From Vibrio sp. 10N.286.49.B1 (GTDB taxonomy: Bacteria; Pseudomonadota; Gammaproteobacteria; Enterobacterales; Vibrionaceae), in assembly GCF_002873335.1 (NCBI RefSeq), contig NZ_MCUW01000027.1, forward strand, positions 232,459 through 296,458: DNA of 64,000 nucleotides, in the 5' to 3' direction. The number at the start of each line of letters is the position of its first letter. Position 1 is the first letter of the stretch. The notes beneath the pieces are model-generated. The model did no database searches, was not told the origin of the DNA, and saw only the letters and a list, made by a program, of their open reading frames with translations. The translations under genes were made by a program, and so were the position numbers. Shown piece after piece: positions 8,369-17,600 of the stretch.

Positions 8369-9517
8369 ATGTCAAACTTCAAAAAATGGCCAGCAATAGA
8401 CCCAGAAAAAGTCGCAAAGTATAAATACATCTGGGAAAATGTATCAGCCGCAGATAATTTAGACCCTAAAATAGCGGCCTACCTTGCTCGAGTAAAACAG
8501 CAGGGCGGCGGCAAGGGCATTGAGCAGCTAAGTTTCATCAATAAAGACTACCTCGGTTTTTATCAAGCGCCATTCTCTCAAGATCTTGATAATGCGGACC
8601 TCGTCATTTATGGAATGGGCATTGAAAAATGTTCACCAACAGGTTCATCTCATAAATTTGCGCCTCAGCGTCTGCGCCACCTTAGTAAAATGGGCATGGG
8701 TACGGTTGGAGACAATGGTGAGCTTCCGTTTGAATGGTGTCGTGTTGTCGATTACGGTAACTGGGATAGCCTAGGCCAATTCGAGCTAAAAGCCGAAGTT
8801 GAACAGTTGACCGACCTTCTTCACCATATGGTTGTCGAGAAGAACTGCACACCGCTGGTATTTGGTGGTGATCACACCATCCCTTATCCTACCATGCGTG
8901 CCCTAGGTGAAAAGTATGGCCCGTTGCGTGTTATTCACTTTGATGGCCATTACGATCTGTCTACTCGTGCTGATTTTGATTATCCGTATACTTCAGGCCA
9001 CTGGTTAGCGAAGCTGTATTCTGAAGGCTTAGCGGATCCAGAGCGTACGGTACAAATTGGTATGCGTGGCCGCCAAACAGCGCTGGTAAAAGGCAACCAT
9101 ATTGCATTTGGTACCACAGGTTTTACGTCTAATGAAGTGTATGACCTTGGCGTTGATGCGATGGTAGAAAGCATCATTGATCGCTGTGGTGATGGTGGTC
9201 CGGTCTATCTAACCTTTGACTTAGATGCGCTAGATACTGCGTTCTGTCGTGCTAACTCAAGCCCGGATCCATTTGGCTTGAGCCACCTGCAGGTCTATGA
9301 AATCTTACGTAAGGTGAAGGCATCAGGTAAAGTACGTTTAGTGGGTGCTGATATTGCTGAATACACGCCAGATACTGACCCAACCGACAAAGATGGCATC
9401 ATTGCTGCTGGCTTTGGATGGGAACTTTTCTGCTGGTTAGCTGAGATTAAGCGCGACGAGAACGGTGAAGACCGCCACACAGAATGGCCACTGGCCTTTG
9501 GCTCTGTCACTTTGTAG
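8369..9517 (+). CDS. Arginase/agmatinase superfamily hydrolase, substrate unknown
   Basis: The 382-residue protein begins at ATG 8369 with CGGAGA 7 bases upstream. It carries all six metal ligands of the ureohydrolase family: His169 in FGGDHT, Asp192/His194/Asp196 in HFDGHYDLS, and Asp284/Asp286 in TFDLDALD. Glu331 in ADIAEYTPDTD matches the conserved E of the family. Such enzymes hydrolyse a guanidino or amidino group to urea (or formamide) and an amine. Two features are unusual: the N-terminal extension of about 75 residues, and the region after FDLDALD, which reads TAFCRANSSPDPFGLS instead of the usual P-x-x-x-P-G-T-G-T-P-x-x-G-G-L. Candidate substrates are agmatine, guanidinobutyrate, formiminoglutamate or free guanidine. 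I saw no guanidine riboswitch pattern in the 230-base leader. Confidence 0.8.
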   Translation: MSNFKKWPAIDPEKVAKYKYIWENVSAADNLDPKIAAYLARVKQQGGGKGIEQLSFINKDYLGFYQAPFSQDLDNADLVIYGMGIEKCSPTGSSHKFAPQRLRHLSKMGMGTVGDNGELPFEWCRVVDYGNWDSLGQFELKAEVEQLTDLLHHMVVEKNCTPLVFGGDHTIPYPTMRALGEKYGPLRVIHFDGHYDLSTRADFDYPYTSGHWLAKLYSEGLADPERTVQIGMRGRQTALVKGNHIAFGTTGFTSNEVYDLGVDAMVESIIDRCGDGGPVYLTFDLDALDTAFCRANSSPDPFGLSHLQVYEILRKVKASGKVRLVGADIAEYTPDTDPTDKDGIIAAGFGWELFCWLAEIKRDENGEDRHTEWPLAFGSVTL

Positions 9518-9535
9518 ACAGTGAGCTAATACGAT

Positions 9536-9564
9536 AAAAAGGTTCGACATATCGAACCTTTTTT
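9536..9564 (+). terminator. Rho-independent terminator after the arginase-family gene
   Basis: GGTTCGA (9541-9547) and TCGAACC (9552-9558) flank a CATA loop, preceded by five A and followed by six T. The A and T tracts make it work in both directions in principle. Confidence 0.9.
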
Positions 9565-9683
9565 GATCCCGGAAATAAACAGCGTAACGCGTTTTGCTTT
9601 AGTCATTCTACTCTCTCAGAGTACACTTATCTGTGTAAAGCACGGTAAATAATAAAGACAAAGCACGAGGGTGTGATAAACTT

Positions 9684-9702
9684 AATGATAACAATAATCA
9701 TT
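9684..9702. promoter_or_regulatory. Fur box
   Basis: AATGATAACAATAATCATT is a 19-base inverted repeat closely matching the Fur consensus GATAATGATAATCATTATC. It ends 12 bases before the start of the siderophore-interacting protein gene, so iron-bound Fur should repress that gene. Confidence 0.85.
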
Positions 9703-9714
9703 AGTGAATAGTTT

Positions 9715-10482
9715 ATGAAAAAGCCTACGCCCAAAACCCTTTCCGTGATTCAAACTCGTTTGCTTACCCCTAATATGCGTCGCTTGACCTTACAGGCAGA
9801 GGCATTGAAGTCACTCGAGCTTGATAGTGTCGGTGGCTATATTAAGTTTTTGTTTAATCAAGATGGTGGCACGGATCTTATTGGACTGTCAGAAGATAGT
9901 CGCCCAAAGATGAGAACCTACACCATTCGATCGCTTGATGTGGAGCAAGGCGTCATCGAAGTGGATTTTGTTACTCATATAACGGAAGACAAATTATGTG
10001 GTTTCGGTGCCCGTTGGGCGATCTCTGCGAAAGTAGGGGATACGATTAGTATTGTCGGGCCTGGTACGATACAGAATATTAATACCGAAAAAGATTGGTT
10101 TTTCTTGACCGCAGATATGACATCGTTGCCTGCGCTATCCACCAAGCTTGCAACACTTCCGCCAGAGGCAAGAGGATACGCTGTCATTCAGCTCATTGAC
10201 TTAGAAGATAAACAAACACTGAACGTTCCAGAAGGGATAGAAGTGGTTTGGACACTAGAGTCTGTCGCGCAAACGGCTCAGTCATTACCGTGGTTATCCG
10301 GCGAACCTTTTGTATGGTGCGCTTGTGAATTTGATGAAATGAAAGCACTTAGACAATATTTCCGTAACGAAAAAGCCATTCCTAAAGAAGATATCTATAT
10401 CAGTAGCTATTGGAAAAGTGGGGTGGCAGAAGATGGACATAAGGCTATTAAAAAACAAGACCATGATGCGTTTGAAGGCTAG
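9715..10482 (+). CDS. Siderophore-interacting protein, ferric-chelate reductase (ViuB/YqjH type)
   Basis: The 255-residue cytoplasmic flavoprotein releases iron from imported ferric siderophores by reduction. An N-terminal FAD-binding domain holds RTYTIR (residues 67-72), the usual R-x-Y-T-x-R motif. A C-terminal SIP domain ends with WCACEFDEMKALRQYFRNE and YISSYWKSGVAEDGHK, typical of the family. A Fur box lies directly upstream. No siderophore biosynthesis or TonB receptor gene is adjacent, so the partner siderophore cannot be named. The start has only a weak ribosome binding site. Confidence 0.88.
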   Translation: MKKPTPKTLSVIQTRLLTPNMRRLTLQAEALKSLELDSVGGYIKFLFNQDGGTDLIGLSEDSRPKMRTYTIRSLDVEQGVIEVDFVTHITEDKLCGFGARWAISAKVGDTISIVGPGTIQNINTEKDWFFLTADMTSLPALSTKLATLPPEARGYAVIQLIDLEDKQTLNVPEGIEVVWTLESVAQTAQSLPWLSGEPFVWCACEFDEMKALRQYFRNEKAIPKEDIYISSYWKSGVAEDGHKAIKKQDHDAFEG

Positions 10483-10832
10483 TGAGAGGGTTTTAATCCA
10501 CTCGGTGATTGATTCCTAACCGTTACTGATAAATTTGGCTAGTGTTGCTGGTGATAGTATTGGCTTATTTGATTAATCATGAAAAATAAGCCAATGATTT
10601 TCACTTCCTTATTGGCATGACTTTCGGTAATGCCCCATCATAAATTCTACTTGAATCACAAAATACATAGCATATATCCTTCTTTATTTTTCCTAGCAGA
10701 TTAAGTCTCTGCTTGTTACACTCCCGCACAGAAAAATAACAACATAATTACATCCCCAAACACGCGCCTTGCCTCTTGTACCCTACATGCAATTGAGAGG
10801 CGCATATAACTGATAGAGGTCCCCCAGGTACT
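10483..10832. other. 350-base gap with a 12-bp perfect hairpin
   Basis: ATTGGCTTATTT (10559-10570) and AAATAAGCCAAT (10584-10595) flank a 13-base loop and are followed by GATTTTC, a weak T tract. This could end transcription of the reductase gene. The rest of the gap shows no gene; its 3' part must hold the promoter of the dehydrogenase gene. Confidence 0.5.
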
Positions 10833-12290
10833 ATGAGTAATAGCACTATCTCGCAATCGGAAATTCATCAAAATCAATGGCAACTTAACCAAACACTCGT
10901 CGAGTCGATTCTGCCTATCTTAGGTCGGCTTTACAGGGAAAAGGGCGTCGAAATCCTGTTATTTGGTAAAACGCTCGTTAACGCCACGACCATTGATATT
11001 ATTAAAACCCACCGTGTTTCTCGCCACTACTCCAGCCAATCCGTCAACGTTGCCCAAACCGCTCCCATCATTGAAAAATTGATTGAGCTTGATTTATCAC
11101 CTTGTTGCATCGATGTAGGTCAGATTGCTCAGCAATACTGGTCTACGCATAATGATAGCAAAAGCATTACAGATTTCTTGATGACATCACTCGTTGAGAG
11201 CATCAACAGCGATAGCGCTCGAGAAATGAAAGATGTTGTGTTGTATGGTTTTGGACGCATTGGTCGTTTACTAACCCGTATTCTGGTTGAGAAAAGCGGA
11301 CCTGGTTATCCACTACGCTTACGCGCTATCGTCGTACGTGGTGGCAAACAGGGTGACCTTCAAAAACGAGCGAGCTTGTTGCGTCGTGATTCAGTACATG
11401 GCCAGTTCAACGGCAGTATTGTTGTTGATGAGGAAAGCAAAGCGCTGATTGTCAATGGCAACTATATCCAAGTTATCTATGCCAACTCCCCGTCAGATGT
11501 AGACTACACCGCTTATGGCATCAATAACGCACTTGTTGTTGATAACACGGGTGTGTGGCGTGATGCCGAAGGTTTGGGTCAACATGTCGCTTGCCTTGGG
11601 GCGGAGCGCGTGCTGCTTACCGCTCCAGGTAAAGGCGATATCAAGAATGTTGTCTTTGGTGTTAACCATGATGTTATTCAAGATAGCGACATGATCGTCT
11701 CTGCGGCAAGTTGCACCACCAATGCCATCACACCGACGCTGAAGGCGGTCAATGATAAGTACGGCATCGTGTCTGGACACATTGAAACTGTGCACTCCTA
11801 TACTAACGATCAGAATCTGATTGATAACTATCACAGTGGTGATCGTCGTGGCCGTTCTGCATCGCTGAATATGGTCTTAACATCAACGGGTGCAGCAAAA
11901 GCCGTATCTAAAGCATTGCCTGAATTAGAAGGTAAATTGAGCGGCAACGCTATTCGTGTTCCTACCCCTAATGTCTCGATGGCGGTCGCGAACCTCAACC
12001 TTGAATCGTCAGTTTCTAAAGATGAGCTTAATGCGTATTTGCGTGAGATATCGCTTACCAGTTCATTGGCTGCTCAAATTGATTACACGGATTCTACAGA
12101 GGTGGTCTCAACTGATTTGGTGGGGGCGCGTCACCCTGGGATCATTGATGGCCAAGCAACCATTGCACAAGACAACCGATGTGTATTGTATATTTGGTAC
12201 GACAATGAATTTGGTTATAGCTGCCAAGTGGTGCATTGTATGGAACAAATGATGGGCGTGAAGTTTAAAACATATCCAGCTTTGGCATAA
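10833..12290 (+). CDS. Glyceraldehyde-3-phosphate dehydrogenase, long form with N-terminal extension
   Basis: The 485-residue protein has a typical GAPDH core starting near residue 132: nucleotide-binding GFGRIGR (139-145), catalytic ASCTTNAITP (Cys294) and a phosphate-binding region with DRRGRSASLNM. It ends with the usual WYDNEFGYSCQVV helix. About 130 residues precede the core, and I recognise no known domain in them. This long form exists in vibrios and pseudomonads next to the normal 331-residue enzyme. It should oxidise glyceraldehyde 3-phosphate, possibly in the gluconeogenic direction, which is inference. The gene stands alone and ends in a terminator. Confidence 0.9.
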   Translation: MSNSTISQSEIHQNQWQLNQTLVESILPILGRLYREKGVEILLFGKTLVNATTIDIIKTHRVSRHYSSQSVNVAQTAPIIEKLIELDLSPCCIDVGQIAQQYWSTHNDSKSITDFLMTSLVESINSDSAREMKDVVLYGFGRIGRLLTRILVEKSGPGYPLRLRAIVVRGGKQGDLQKRASLLRRDSVHGQFNGSIVVDEESKALIVNGNYIQVIYANSPSDVDYTAYGINNALVVDNTGVWRDAEGLGQHVACLGAERVLLTAPGKGDIKNVVFGVNHDVIQDSDMIVSAASCTTNAITPTLKAVNDKYGIVSGHIETVHSYTNDQNLIDNYHSGDRRGRSASLNMVLTSTGAAKAVSKALPELEGKLSGNAIRVPTPNVSMAVANLNLESSVSKDELNAYLREISLTSSLAAQIDYTDSTEVVSTDLVGARHPGIIDGQATIAQDNRCVLYIWYDNEFGYSCQVVHCMEQMMGVKFKTYPALA

Positions 12291-12326
12291 TCTCTAGCTA
12301 TAGATTGGATAATTAGAACCATTATG

Positions 12327-12357
12327 AAAAACGGCCACCGAACACGTGGCCGTTTTT
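12327..12357 (+). terminator. Rho-independent terminator after the GAPDH gene
   Basis: ACGGCCAC and GTGGCCGT flank a short loop, with A residues before and five T after. It lies between two convergent genes and may serve both. Confidence 0.9.
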
Positions 12358-12473
12358 ATTGTCACTGGATTAATTTTTACTTTCTATGCTTGAGTTGTTG
12401 TTGATTGAATTGCTGCTGCTTGATTTGTCGATACAGCGGTTATCGATACTTATGCCGCCGATTTTTCGGCTAT

Positions 12474-14498
12474 TTATTGGGCGCATTTTGCCGCTAATAT
12501 ATTGAGCGGTGTGCCAGCATCATCAAACTTAAGGCTCCAAACATAGCGTCCTTCTTCTAAAATTGTCACCGCCGTGTCTTTGCCGTAGCCGCCAAATTTC
12601 AGGGTGTTTTCTTGTCCTAATTTAAGGCTTAACCCTTCAGCGGTAAATTGTGGCTTCCAATCTTTAGTCGCATATTGCATTCGATAACTTCCGGGTTTTT
12701 CTGAGACGACGACTTGATACACGCCATCCCCTTTGTATTCAAATGCCCGAGATGAAGAATGTTTCCAATTGGAGTCGGTAAAATCGCCGACCACATACAA
12801 TGATTCATTGATTGGGCCAGACTCAGATACTGTTGGGTTATCACAAGCGCCCATAAATGAGTCTCCCGTAGCTTGTGAGGCCGCCGCAACGAGTGCAATG
12901 GGTGCCGCGCCGCTAGGTTGATCAATATTCAAGAATCGGCCTTGGAAGGGGGCAAGACCAATTGAGTAATGACCAGACGTGAGGCTAATACGCTCGTTGG
13001 ATTGTAGGTCCGTTAGCGTGGTGTTGGAAGCGAGTGTTTCATTCGCTATTGAGATCTGTTGGGTATTATCCGATACGTTAAGGACGTAAAGAATAGCATT
13101 CCCTTCATATTGTTTAACATCCGCATACGTGGTGGCATTGGCGATGATGTTAGTTCTCGCACCTCTGGCCAGAGCAGGATGTTGTTCACGAAGCGTCATT
13201 AATTCCGTGAAGTATGTTTTAAGGTCAGCTTGTTTTGGATCAAGAGTGGCGTTGACACCCTCAACGACACCGCTGGTGCGAGCCACATGGTCATCACATT
13301 TACCGATAATCGCACAGTCATTTTCAATACGGCTGGCAAACCCTTCTAGCTCGTCACCTATTTCATCGCCATAGTAGGCGGTAATTGGTCCAGTATAGGC
13401 GGCTTGAAACGATAGAACCGCCTTGTATCGCTGCCAATATTCGTTATCTTCTGGATCCGCCAGATTTCCACGTTGTATCAGATCGCCAAAGCGCACGAGG
13501 TCATGATTGCCAAGCATCAGGTTAGGTTTGGCGTGATCTGGGTAGAGTGAATGAAGGCTCATTCCTTCTGCCAGCCACTCTCCACCTTTGCCACCAACGC
13601 CTGACTCATTGACGGCAAATGTTTCGACTAAGCGATAGCGAACAGGAAAATCAAAGGCTGAACAAAGCGCAGGTGCGCTATCCGTTCCGTAACCGGTTTC
13701 AATGATCTTATTCTCGCCAGCCCAAATCTCTGCCACCATATAACCCAGCGGGTTGACCTGCTTGCCGTCTTTGTCGGCATACGTCACGGAGTTTGATGCC
13801 TCATCGACGGCCTTACGGATTTCTTGCCATGCATCAGTAGGAACTTGGTAGGCTTGATCAAGACGCCAACCATCAATTTTTAGTTCCTTAATCCAATATT
13901 CGGCCACTTCTTTGTAGAAGGGGAGGCTCTCTGGGTAGCTAACGGGGTTGTCGCTTCCCACAGGGGTCAGCCCAGATGGTGAAGGAACCACATTACTCTT
14001 GTGATGACCAAATACGCCATCAAAGAATACATACATGCCGCGAGCGTGTGCTTCGTCCACTAAACGCTTCGCGTCTTCCAATGTGCCAAATCGCGGATCA
14101 ATCTCAAAATAGTTAGTCGCGAAGTAACCAGTGGCGTCCAACCTATCTGCCCAATGATCTTGGCCACCAATAGGTTGGGAATTAAAAATAGGGGTCAGCC
14201 AGAGACCGTTCATGCCTAGGGATTGGATATAGTCGAGTGAATCGATGATCCCTTGTATGTCACCCATATGGTGGCTAGTGCCATAACCGGTGCCATGACC
14301 AATACTGTCGTCGCCATTGACAAAGCTTTCGACCATGACTTGATAGATTCGAAGGTCGTTGGCGGCTGAAATATTTGAAGCATCACAGCTATAAAATGTC
14401 GGTTTCGTTTGATCAGAGGGGGTCGTCGACTCTGAAGCACAACCAAAAAGCAAAGCAGAAGTGATGGATAGATAGAGTGCCGTTTTTATCGGTTTCAC
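12474..14498 (-). CDS. GH13 alpha-amylase family lipoprotein
   Basis: The 674-residue protein has a lipoprotein signal ending in LLFGC (Cys20), so it is anchored to a membrane. The GH13 conserved regions are all present: region I DGVFGH (160-165), region II DGWRLDQ with nucleophile Asp214, region III VAEIW with acid/base Glu257, and region IV LGNHD with His332 and Asp333. A beta-sandwich domain follows the barrel, and a C-terminal module (about 565-674) looks like a starch-binding or immunoglobulin-like early-set domain (YVVGDFTDSNWKHSSSRAF). It should cut alpha-glucans such as starch or glycogen at the cell surface. Region I lacks the usual Asn before His. Exact specificity (amylase, pullulanase or related) is open. 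Confidence 0.87.
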   Translation of the reverse strand: MKPIKTALYLSITSALLFGCASESTTPSDQTKPTFYSCDASNISAANDLRIYQVMVESFVNGDDSIGHGTGYGTSHHMGDIQGIIDSLDYIQSLGMNGLWLTPIFNSQPIGGQDHWADRLDATGYFATNYFEIDPRFGTLEDAKRLVDEAHARGMYVFFDGVFGHHKSNVVPSPSGLTPVGSDNPVSYPESLPFYKEVAEYWIKELKIDGWRLDQAYQVPTDAWQEIRKAVDEASNSVTYADKDGKQVNPLGYMVAEIWAGENKIIETGYGTDSAPALCSAFDFPVRYRLVETFAVNESGVGGKGGEWLAEGMSLHSLYPDHAKPNLMLGNHDLVRFGDLIQRGNLADPEDNEYWQRYKAVLSFQAAYTGPITAYYGDEIGDELEGFASRIENDCAIIGKCDDHVARTSGVVEGVNATLDPKQADLKTYFTELMTLREQHPALARGARTNIIANATTYADVKQYEGNAILYVLNVSDNTQQISIANETLASNTTLTDLQSNERISLTSGHYSIGLAPFQGRFLNIDQPSGAAPIALVAAASQATGDSFMGACDNPTVSESGPINESLYVVGDFTDSNWKHSSSRAFEYKGDGVYQVVVSEKPGSYRMQYATKDWKPQFTAEGLSLKLGQENTLKFGGYGKDTAVTILEEGRYVWSLKFDDAGTPLNILAAKCAQ

Positions 14499-14611
14499 GT
14501 GATGTCCTTTTCGTTTTTATAGTAGGGCAACGTGAATGATGAACGAAATGAGGTGAAGAAAAATCCACCATACTAATAAGAGATAGGGAGGAGGAATAAG
14601 GCTGAGAGAGC

Positions 14612-14655
14612 CCTATCACGCTTGGTTCCAGTACATGGATATTTAGCGTGATAGG
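14612..14655. promoter_or_regulatory. 11-bp perfect inverted repeat between ggt and the amylase gene
   Basis: CCTATCACGCT (14612-14622) and AGCGTGATAGG (14645-14655) are separated by 22 bases. It lies after the ggt stop and 114 bases before the amylase start, both on the minus strand. No T tract follows, so it is either a hairpin that limits read-through or an operator for the amylase gene. Confidence 0.45.
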
Positions 14656-14691
14656 TGTCTTGTTTTGTGTCTTTGCGAGCAAAAAATAAAA

Positions 14692-16449
14692 CTAATTTCC
14701 GATGGCGATACCTTCCCGTCTTGGGTCGGCTGCGCCTTCTAACCCTTTTTCGGTCACTCGAATCGCGTGTAAACCGGAGTTAAGATCTCGGGCTTTGACT
14801 TTATAGCCCATTTTCTCGAATGGCTGAGAAAACTGGGTGAGTGGCGTGCCACTTTCTAGATCCATCTCACCAAAGCGGTTGATCATTTTAGGTTGGTTGA
14901 TCGCTTGTTGGATATCCATTCCCCAGTCAATATGCGCGATAATGCTTTGTGCCACATAGCCGATAATGCGGCTACCGCCAGGCGAACCGATTGCCATATA
15001 TGGCTTGTCGTCTTTCATCACTATGGTTGGAGACATTGATGAGCGTGGTCGTTTCCCAGGTTCTATGCGGTTAGCGATGGGTTTACCGTCTTTTTCGGCC
15101 ATAAAAGAAAAGTCGGTGAGCTCATTGTTCAGCAAAAATCCTGACGCCATCACGCGTGAACCAAATAGGTTTTCAACCGAAGAGGTCATAGAAACAACGT
15201 TGCCTTCAGCATCAATTACGTTGAAATGGGTGGTTGAAGGTAACTCAATCGATTGGTCTTTTGAAACGAGAGCAAGGTCTTTAGTCGGTGTTCCAGCGGG
15301 TGCGCTTTGTAATGCTTTGTTCGGAGTGATGAGGGCGCTTCTTGTCGCGATGTACTCCTTATTAAGGAGCGCATCGGAGGGGACATCATAGAAATCACTG
15401 TCTGCCATGTACATACCTCTGTCTGCAAACGCGAGACGCGAAGCATCGGCGAGGATCTGCCAACTTATTGGATTATTAGCCCCGGTTTTTTCTAGCTTGA
15501 ATGGCTCAACGGTCATCAATATTTGACCAATCGTAAGCGCTCCGCTGCTTGGCGGTCCCATGCCACAGATATCGTATTGCTTATAAGGTGCACACACAGG
15601 CGTTCGTTCTACGACGGCATAATCCGTCAGGTCTTGCTGGCTGAGGAGACCAGGGTTTCTTTTGACATTGCTGACGGCGTCGACAATCGATTGGGCCACC
15701 GCGCCTTTGTAGAAGCCATCCGCGCCTTTGTCTGCGATTAAGGTGAGTGTATTCGCATACTCTGGGTTCTTAAGAATCGTGCCTTGTGTTTTTGCATTGC
15801 CGTTACTGTCTAATAAATACTGGCGTGTATCTGGGTGGCGCGAAACGAATTCTTTGTCTCGTTCAATAAGCGAAGCCAGTCGTTCACTGATTGGGAAGCC
15901 GTTTTTTGCAAGTGTAACCGTTGGTTGAATTAACGATGCCCAACTTAGTTTGCCGTATTTTTGGTGGGTATCCCAAAGTAATTTCACTGTACCTGGCGTA
16001 CCCACAGAGCGTCCGCCAACAACGGCATCATAAAACTTCATCGGTTTGCCGTTTGCATCGATGAAAAGGTCGCCCGTTGCTTTTTGTGGTGCGGTTTCTC
16101 GGCCATCAAAAGTAGTCAGTTTATTGGTCTTCGCATCCCAATACACAAGGAACGATCCGCCGCCGATACCACTTGATTGAGGCTCTACAAGACCGAGTGT
16201 AAGCTGAATCGCCACCATTGCATCAATGGCATTGCCGCCTCGAGCAAGAACATCGGAACCCGCTTTAGTCGCCGTCGGGTTCGCGGCAGTGACCATCCAA
16301 TCTGTCGCACTAACAATAGATTTGCTTTCTACGTGAGTGGTGGGCTCTGGCGCAAATGCATCGGTTGCTTGTTGCGAAGCGATGGCTGAGTTTGTCATCG
16401 CTATCACTAGCAATGGCAATAGAGGTTTTAAGGGAAAGTAACGTGCCAT
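14692..16449 (-). CDS. ggt: Gamma-glutamyltransferase
   Basis: The 585-residue protein has an export signal (residues 1-25, ending SAIAS) and acts in the periplasm, where it splits glutathione and transfers gamma-glutamyl groups. The proenzyme cleaves itself before the catalytic Thr406 in the STTHFNV segment, giving the large and small subunits; E. coli Thr391 is the counterpart. SSGIGGGSFLVYW, DGRETAP and the SPGGSRIIGY segment near the C terminus are also typical. Length equals the family norm (about 580). It lies downstream of a LysR gene on the same strand, separated by 260 bases that contain a very strong hairpin. Confidence 0.93.
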   Translation of the reverse strand: MARYFPLKPLLPLLVIAMTNSAIASQQATDAFAPEPTTHVESKSIVSATDWMVTAANPTATKAGSDVLARGGNAIDAMVAIQLTLGLVEPQSSGIGGGSFLVYWDAKTNKLTTFDGRETAPQKATGDLFIDANGKPMKFYDAVVGGRSVGTPGTVKLLWDTHQKYGKLSWASLIQPTVTLAKNGFPISERLASLIERDKEFVSRHPDTRQYLLDSNGNAKTQGTILKNPEYANTLTLIADKGADGFYKGAVAQSIVDAVSNVKRNPGLLSQQDLTDYAVVERTPVCAPYKQYDICGMGPPSSGALTIGQILMTVEPFKLEKTGANNPISWQILADASRLAFADRGMYMADSDFYDVPSDALLNKEYIATRSALITPNKALQSAPAGTPTKDLALVSKDQSIELPSTTHFNVIDAEGNVVSMTSSVENLFGSRVMASGFLLNNELTDFSFMAEKDGKPIANRIEPGKRPRSSMSPTIVMKDDKPYMAIGSPGGSRIIGYVAQSIIAHIDWGMDIQQAINQPKMINRFGEMDLESGTPLTQFSQPFEKMGYKVKARDLNSGLHAIRVTEKGLEGAADPRREGIAIGN

Positions 16450-16663
16450 GAGCGATCCTTATTGAGTGACTAAAAAGGGGAGGTGGTTAAGTGTCGGTGA
16501 CAAGCCAAGGGATGGCAATGTGTTGTCAAAAGAAACCTCTTGATTTGAGATCAGAGTATTGAATAGTGAGAGGTAGTGCCAAATTAAAGAAGAAAGGCTA
16601 ACGTTGGAATGACGCTTTAATAGTCGGTTTACTGCACGCGTTAACGTTGAAACTCAGCTTATC

Positions 16664-16701
16664 AGCACTCGTAGGTATATAGGTATGTACCTACGAGTGC
16701 T
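16664..16701. terminator. 14-bp perfect hairpin between the LysR gene and ggt
   Basis: AGCACTCGTAGGTA (16664-16677) and TACCTACGAGTGCT (16688-16701) flank a 10-base loop, starting nine bases after the LysR stop codon. The stem is unusually long and perfect, but no T tract follows on the minus strand. It probably ends or stabilises the LysR transcript and keeps it from running into ggt. Confidence 0.5.
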
Positions 16702-16709
16702 TCATATGA

Positions 16710-17600
16710 TCATTGCGTAAGGTCAGCAACAAATTCACGAGGCGTTGTCGTTCTGCGCTTCAGTTGGCTTTGAATCCAGTTGTTAAACAGATCAAAATCG
16801 GAGTGCACAGGCCAATAGAGTGAGGCTACGACTTTTTTACCACAAAAATCTGGATGATCGCTAATGACACGCAGCCCTTTGTTACGATTTGATTCGTTTA
16901 GAACATGCTCTGGAAGAAACGCGATGCCTTTTTTGGCGAGGCATAAGTCAACAATGGTTGCTAAATCGTCTAAGCGCCATAGGTTGTGTGAAACAATCGA
17001 TGAAAAATTCAGTAATTCATCGGCACCGTCCATCAATAAAACACGCACAGGCGTATTCTTATCATCTAGTGGCACATCTTTATGGCTCACCCACCAACAA
17101 TTAGCCTGGTATAGCTCTTCGATATTAAAGTCATTATTCGTTTTGTGATAGGGGTTACCTAATGCTAAGTCGATCTTACCTTCATTGAGGTAATTACCAA
17201 GAATAGTGCTGGGCTTTGTCACCACATGGAGGTCGACATTAGGGAACGCTTCTGAAAAATCTAAAAGTGCTTGCTTGGCCTTGTCATTAAAAATGAGAGG
17301 ATCAATACCGACACGATAGACAATCTGTTCAGAAATGTTCATTTGCTTGGCGGCTGTCACCAATTCTTTATATTTTCCAATGACAGGACTGGAAAGATGA
17401 AATAGCCGCTTACCTTTATGGGTCAATGATATTTTTGCATGTTGTCGGTTAAACAGTTCAAACCCTAGGTCAGATTCTAAGTTTTGTACGGCAGTACTGA
17501 CGGTCGATTGAGATTTCCCCAATTTTCTGGCAGCAGAACTAAAAGAACCTTCGTTAACGACCGCTACGAATGAAACGATGTTTTCAAATTGAAGCTTCAT
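16710..17600 (-). CDS. LysR-family transcriptional regulator
   Basis: The 296-residue protein opens with the LysR helix-turn-helix (residues about 5-62), with SFSSAARKLGKSQSTVSTAV as the reading helix region and LESDLGFELFNR after it. A substrate-binding effector domain follows (about 90-290). The ligand cannot be told. LysR proteins usually control a divergent neighbour; here the divergent side faces the tad locus across 480 bases, while ggt lies downstream on the same strand. Either could be a target. Confidence 0.88.
   Translation of the reverse strand: MKLQFENIVSFVAVVNEGSFSSAARKLGKSQSTVSTAVQNLESDLGFELFNRQHAKISLTHKGKRLFHLSSPVIGKYKELVTAAKQMNISEQIVYRVGIDPLIFNDKAKQALLDFSEAFPNVDLHVVTKPSTILGNYLNEGKIDLALGNPYHKTNNDFNIEELYQANCWWVSHKDVPLDDKNTPVRVLLMDGADELLNFSSIVSHNLWRLDDLATIVDLCLAKKGIAFLPEHVLNESNRNKGLRVISDHPDFCGKKVVASLYWPVHSDFDLFNNWIQSQLKRRTTTPREFVADLTQ

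Noticed and set aside
14966..15391. Plus-strand frame of 141 codons inside ggt
   Set aside because: Antisense shadow of a well-supported gene, with no start signal.
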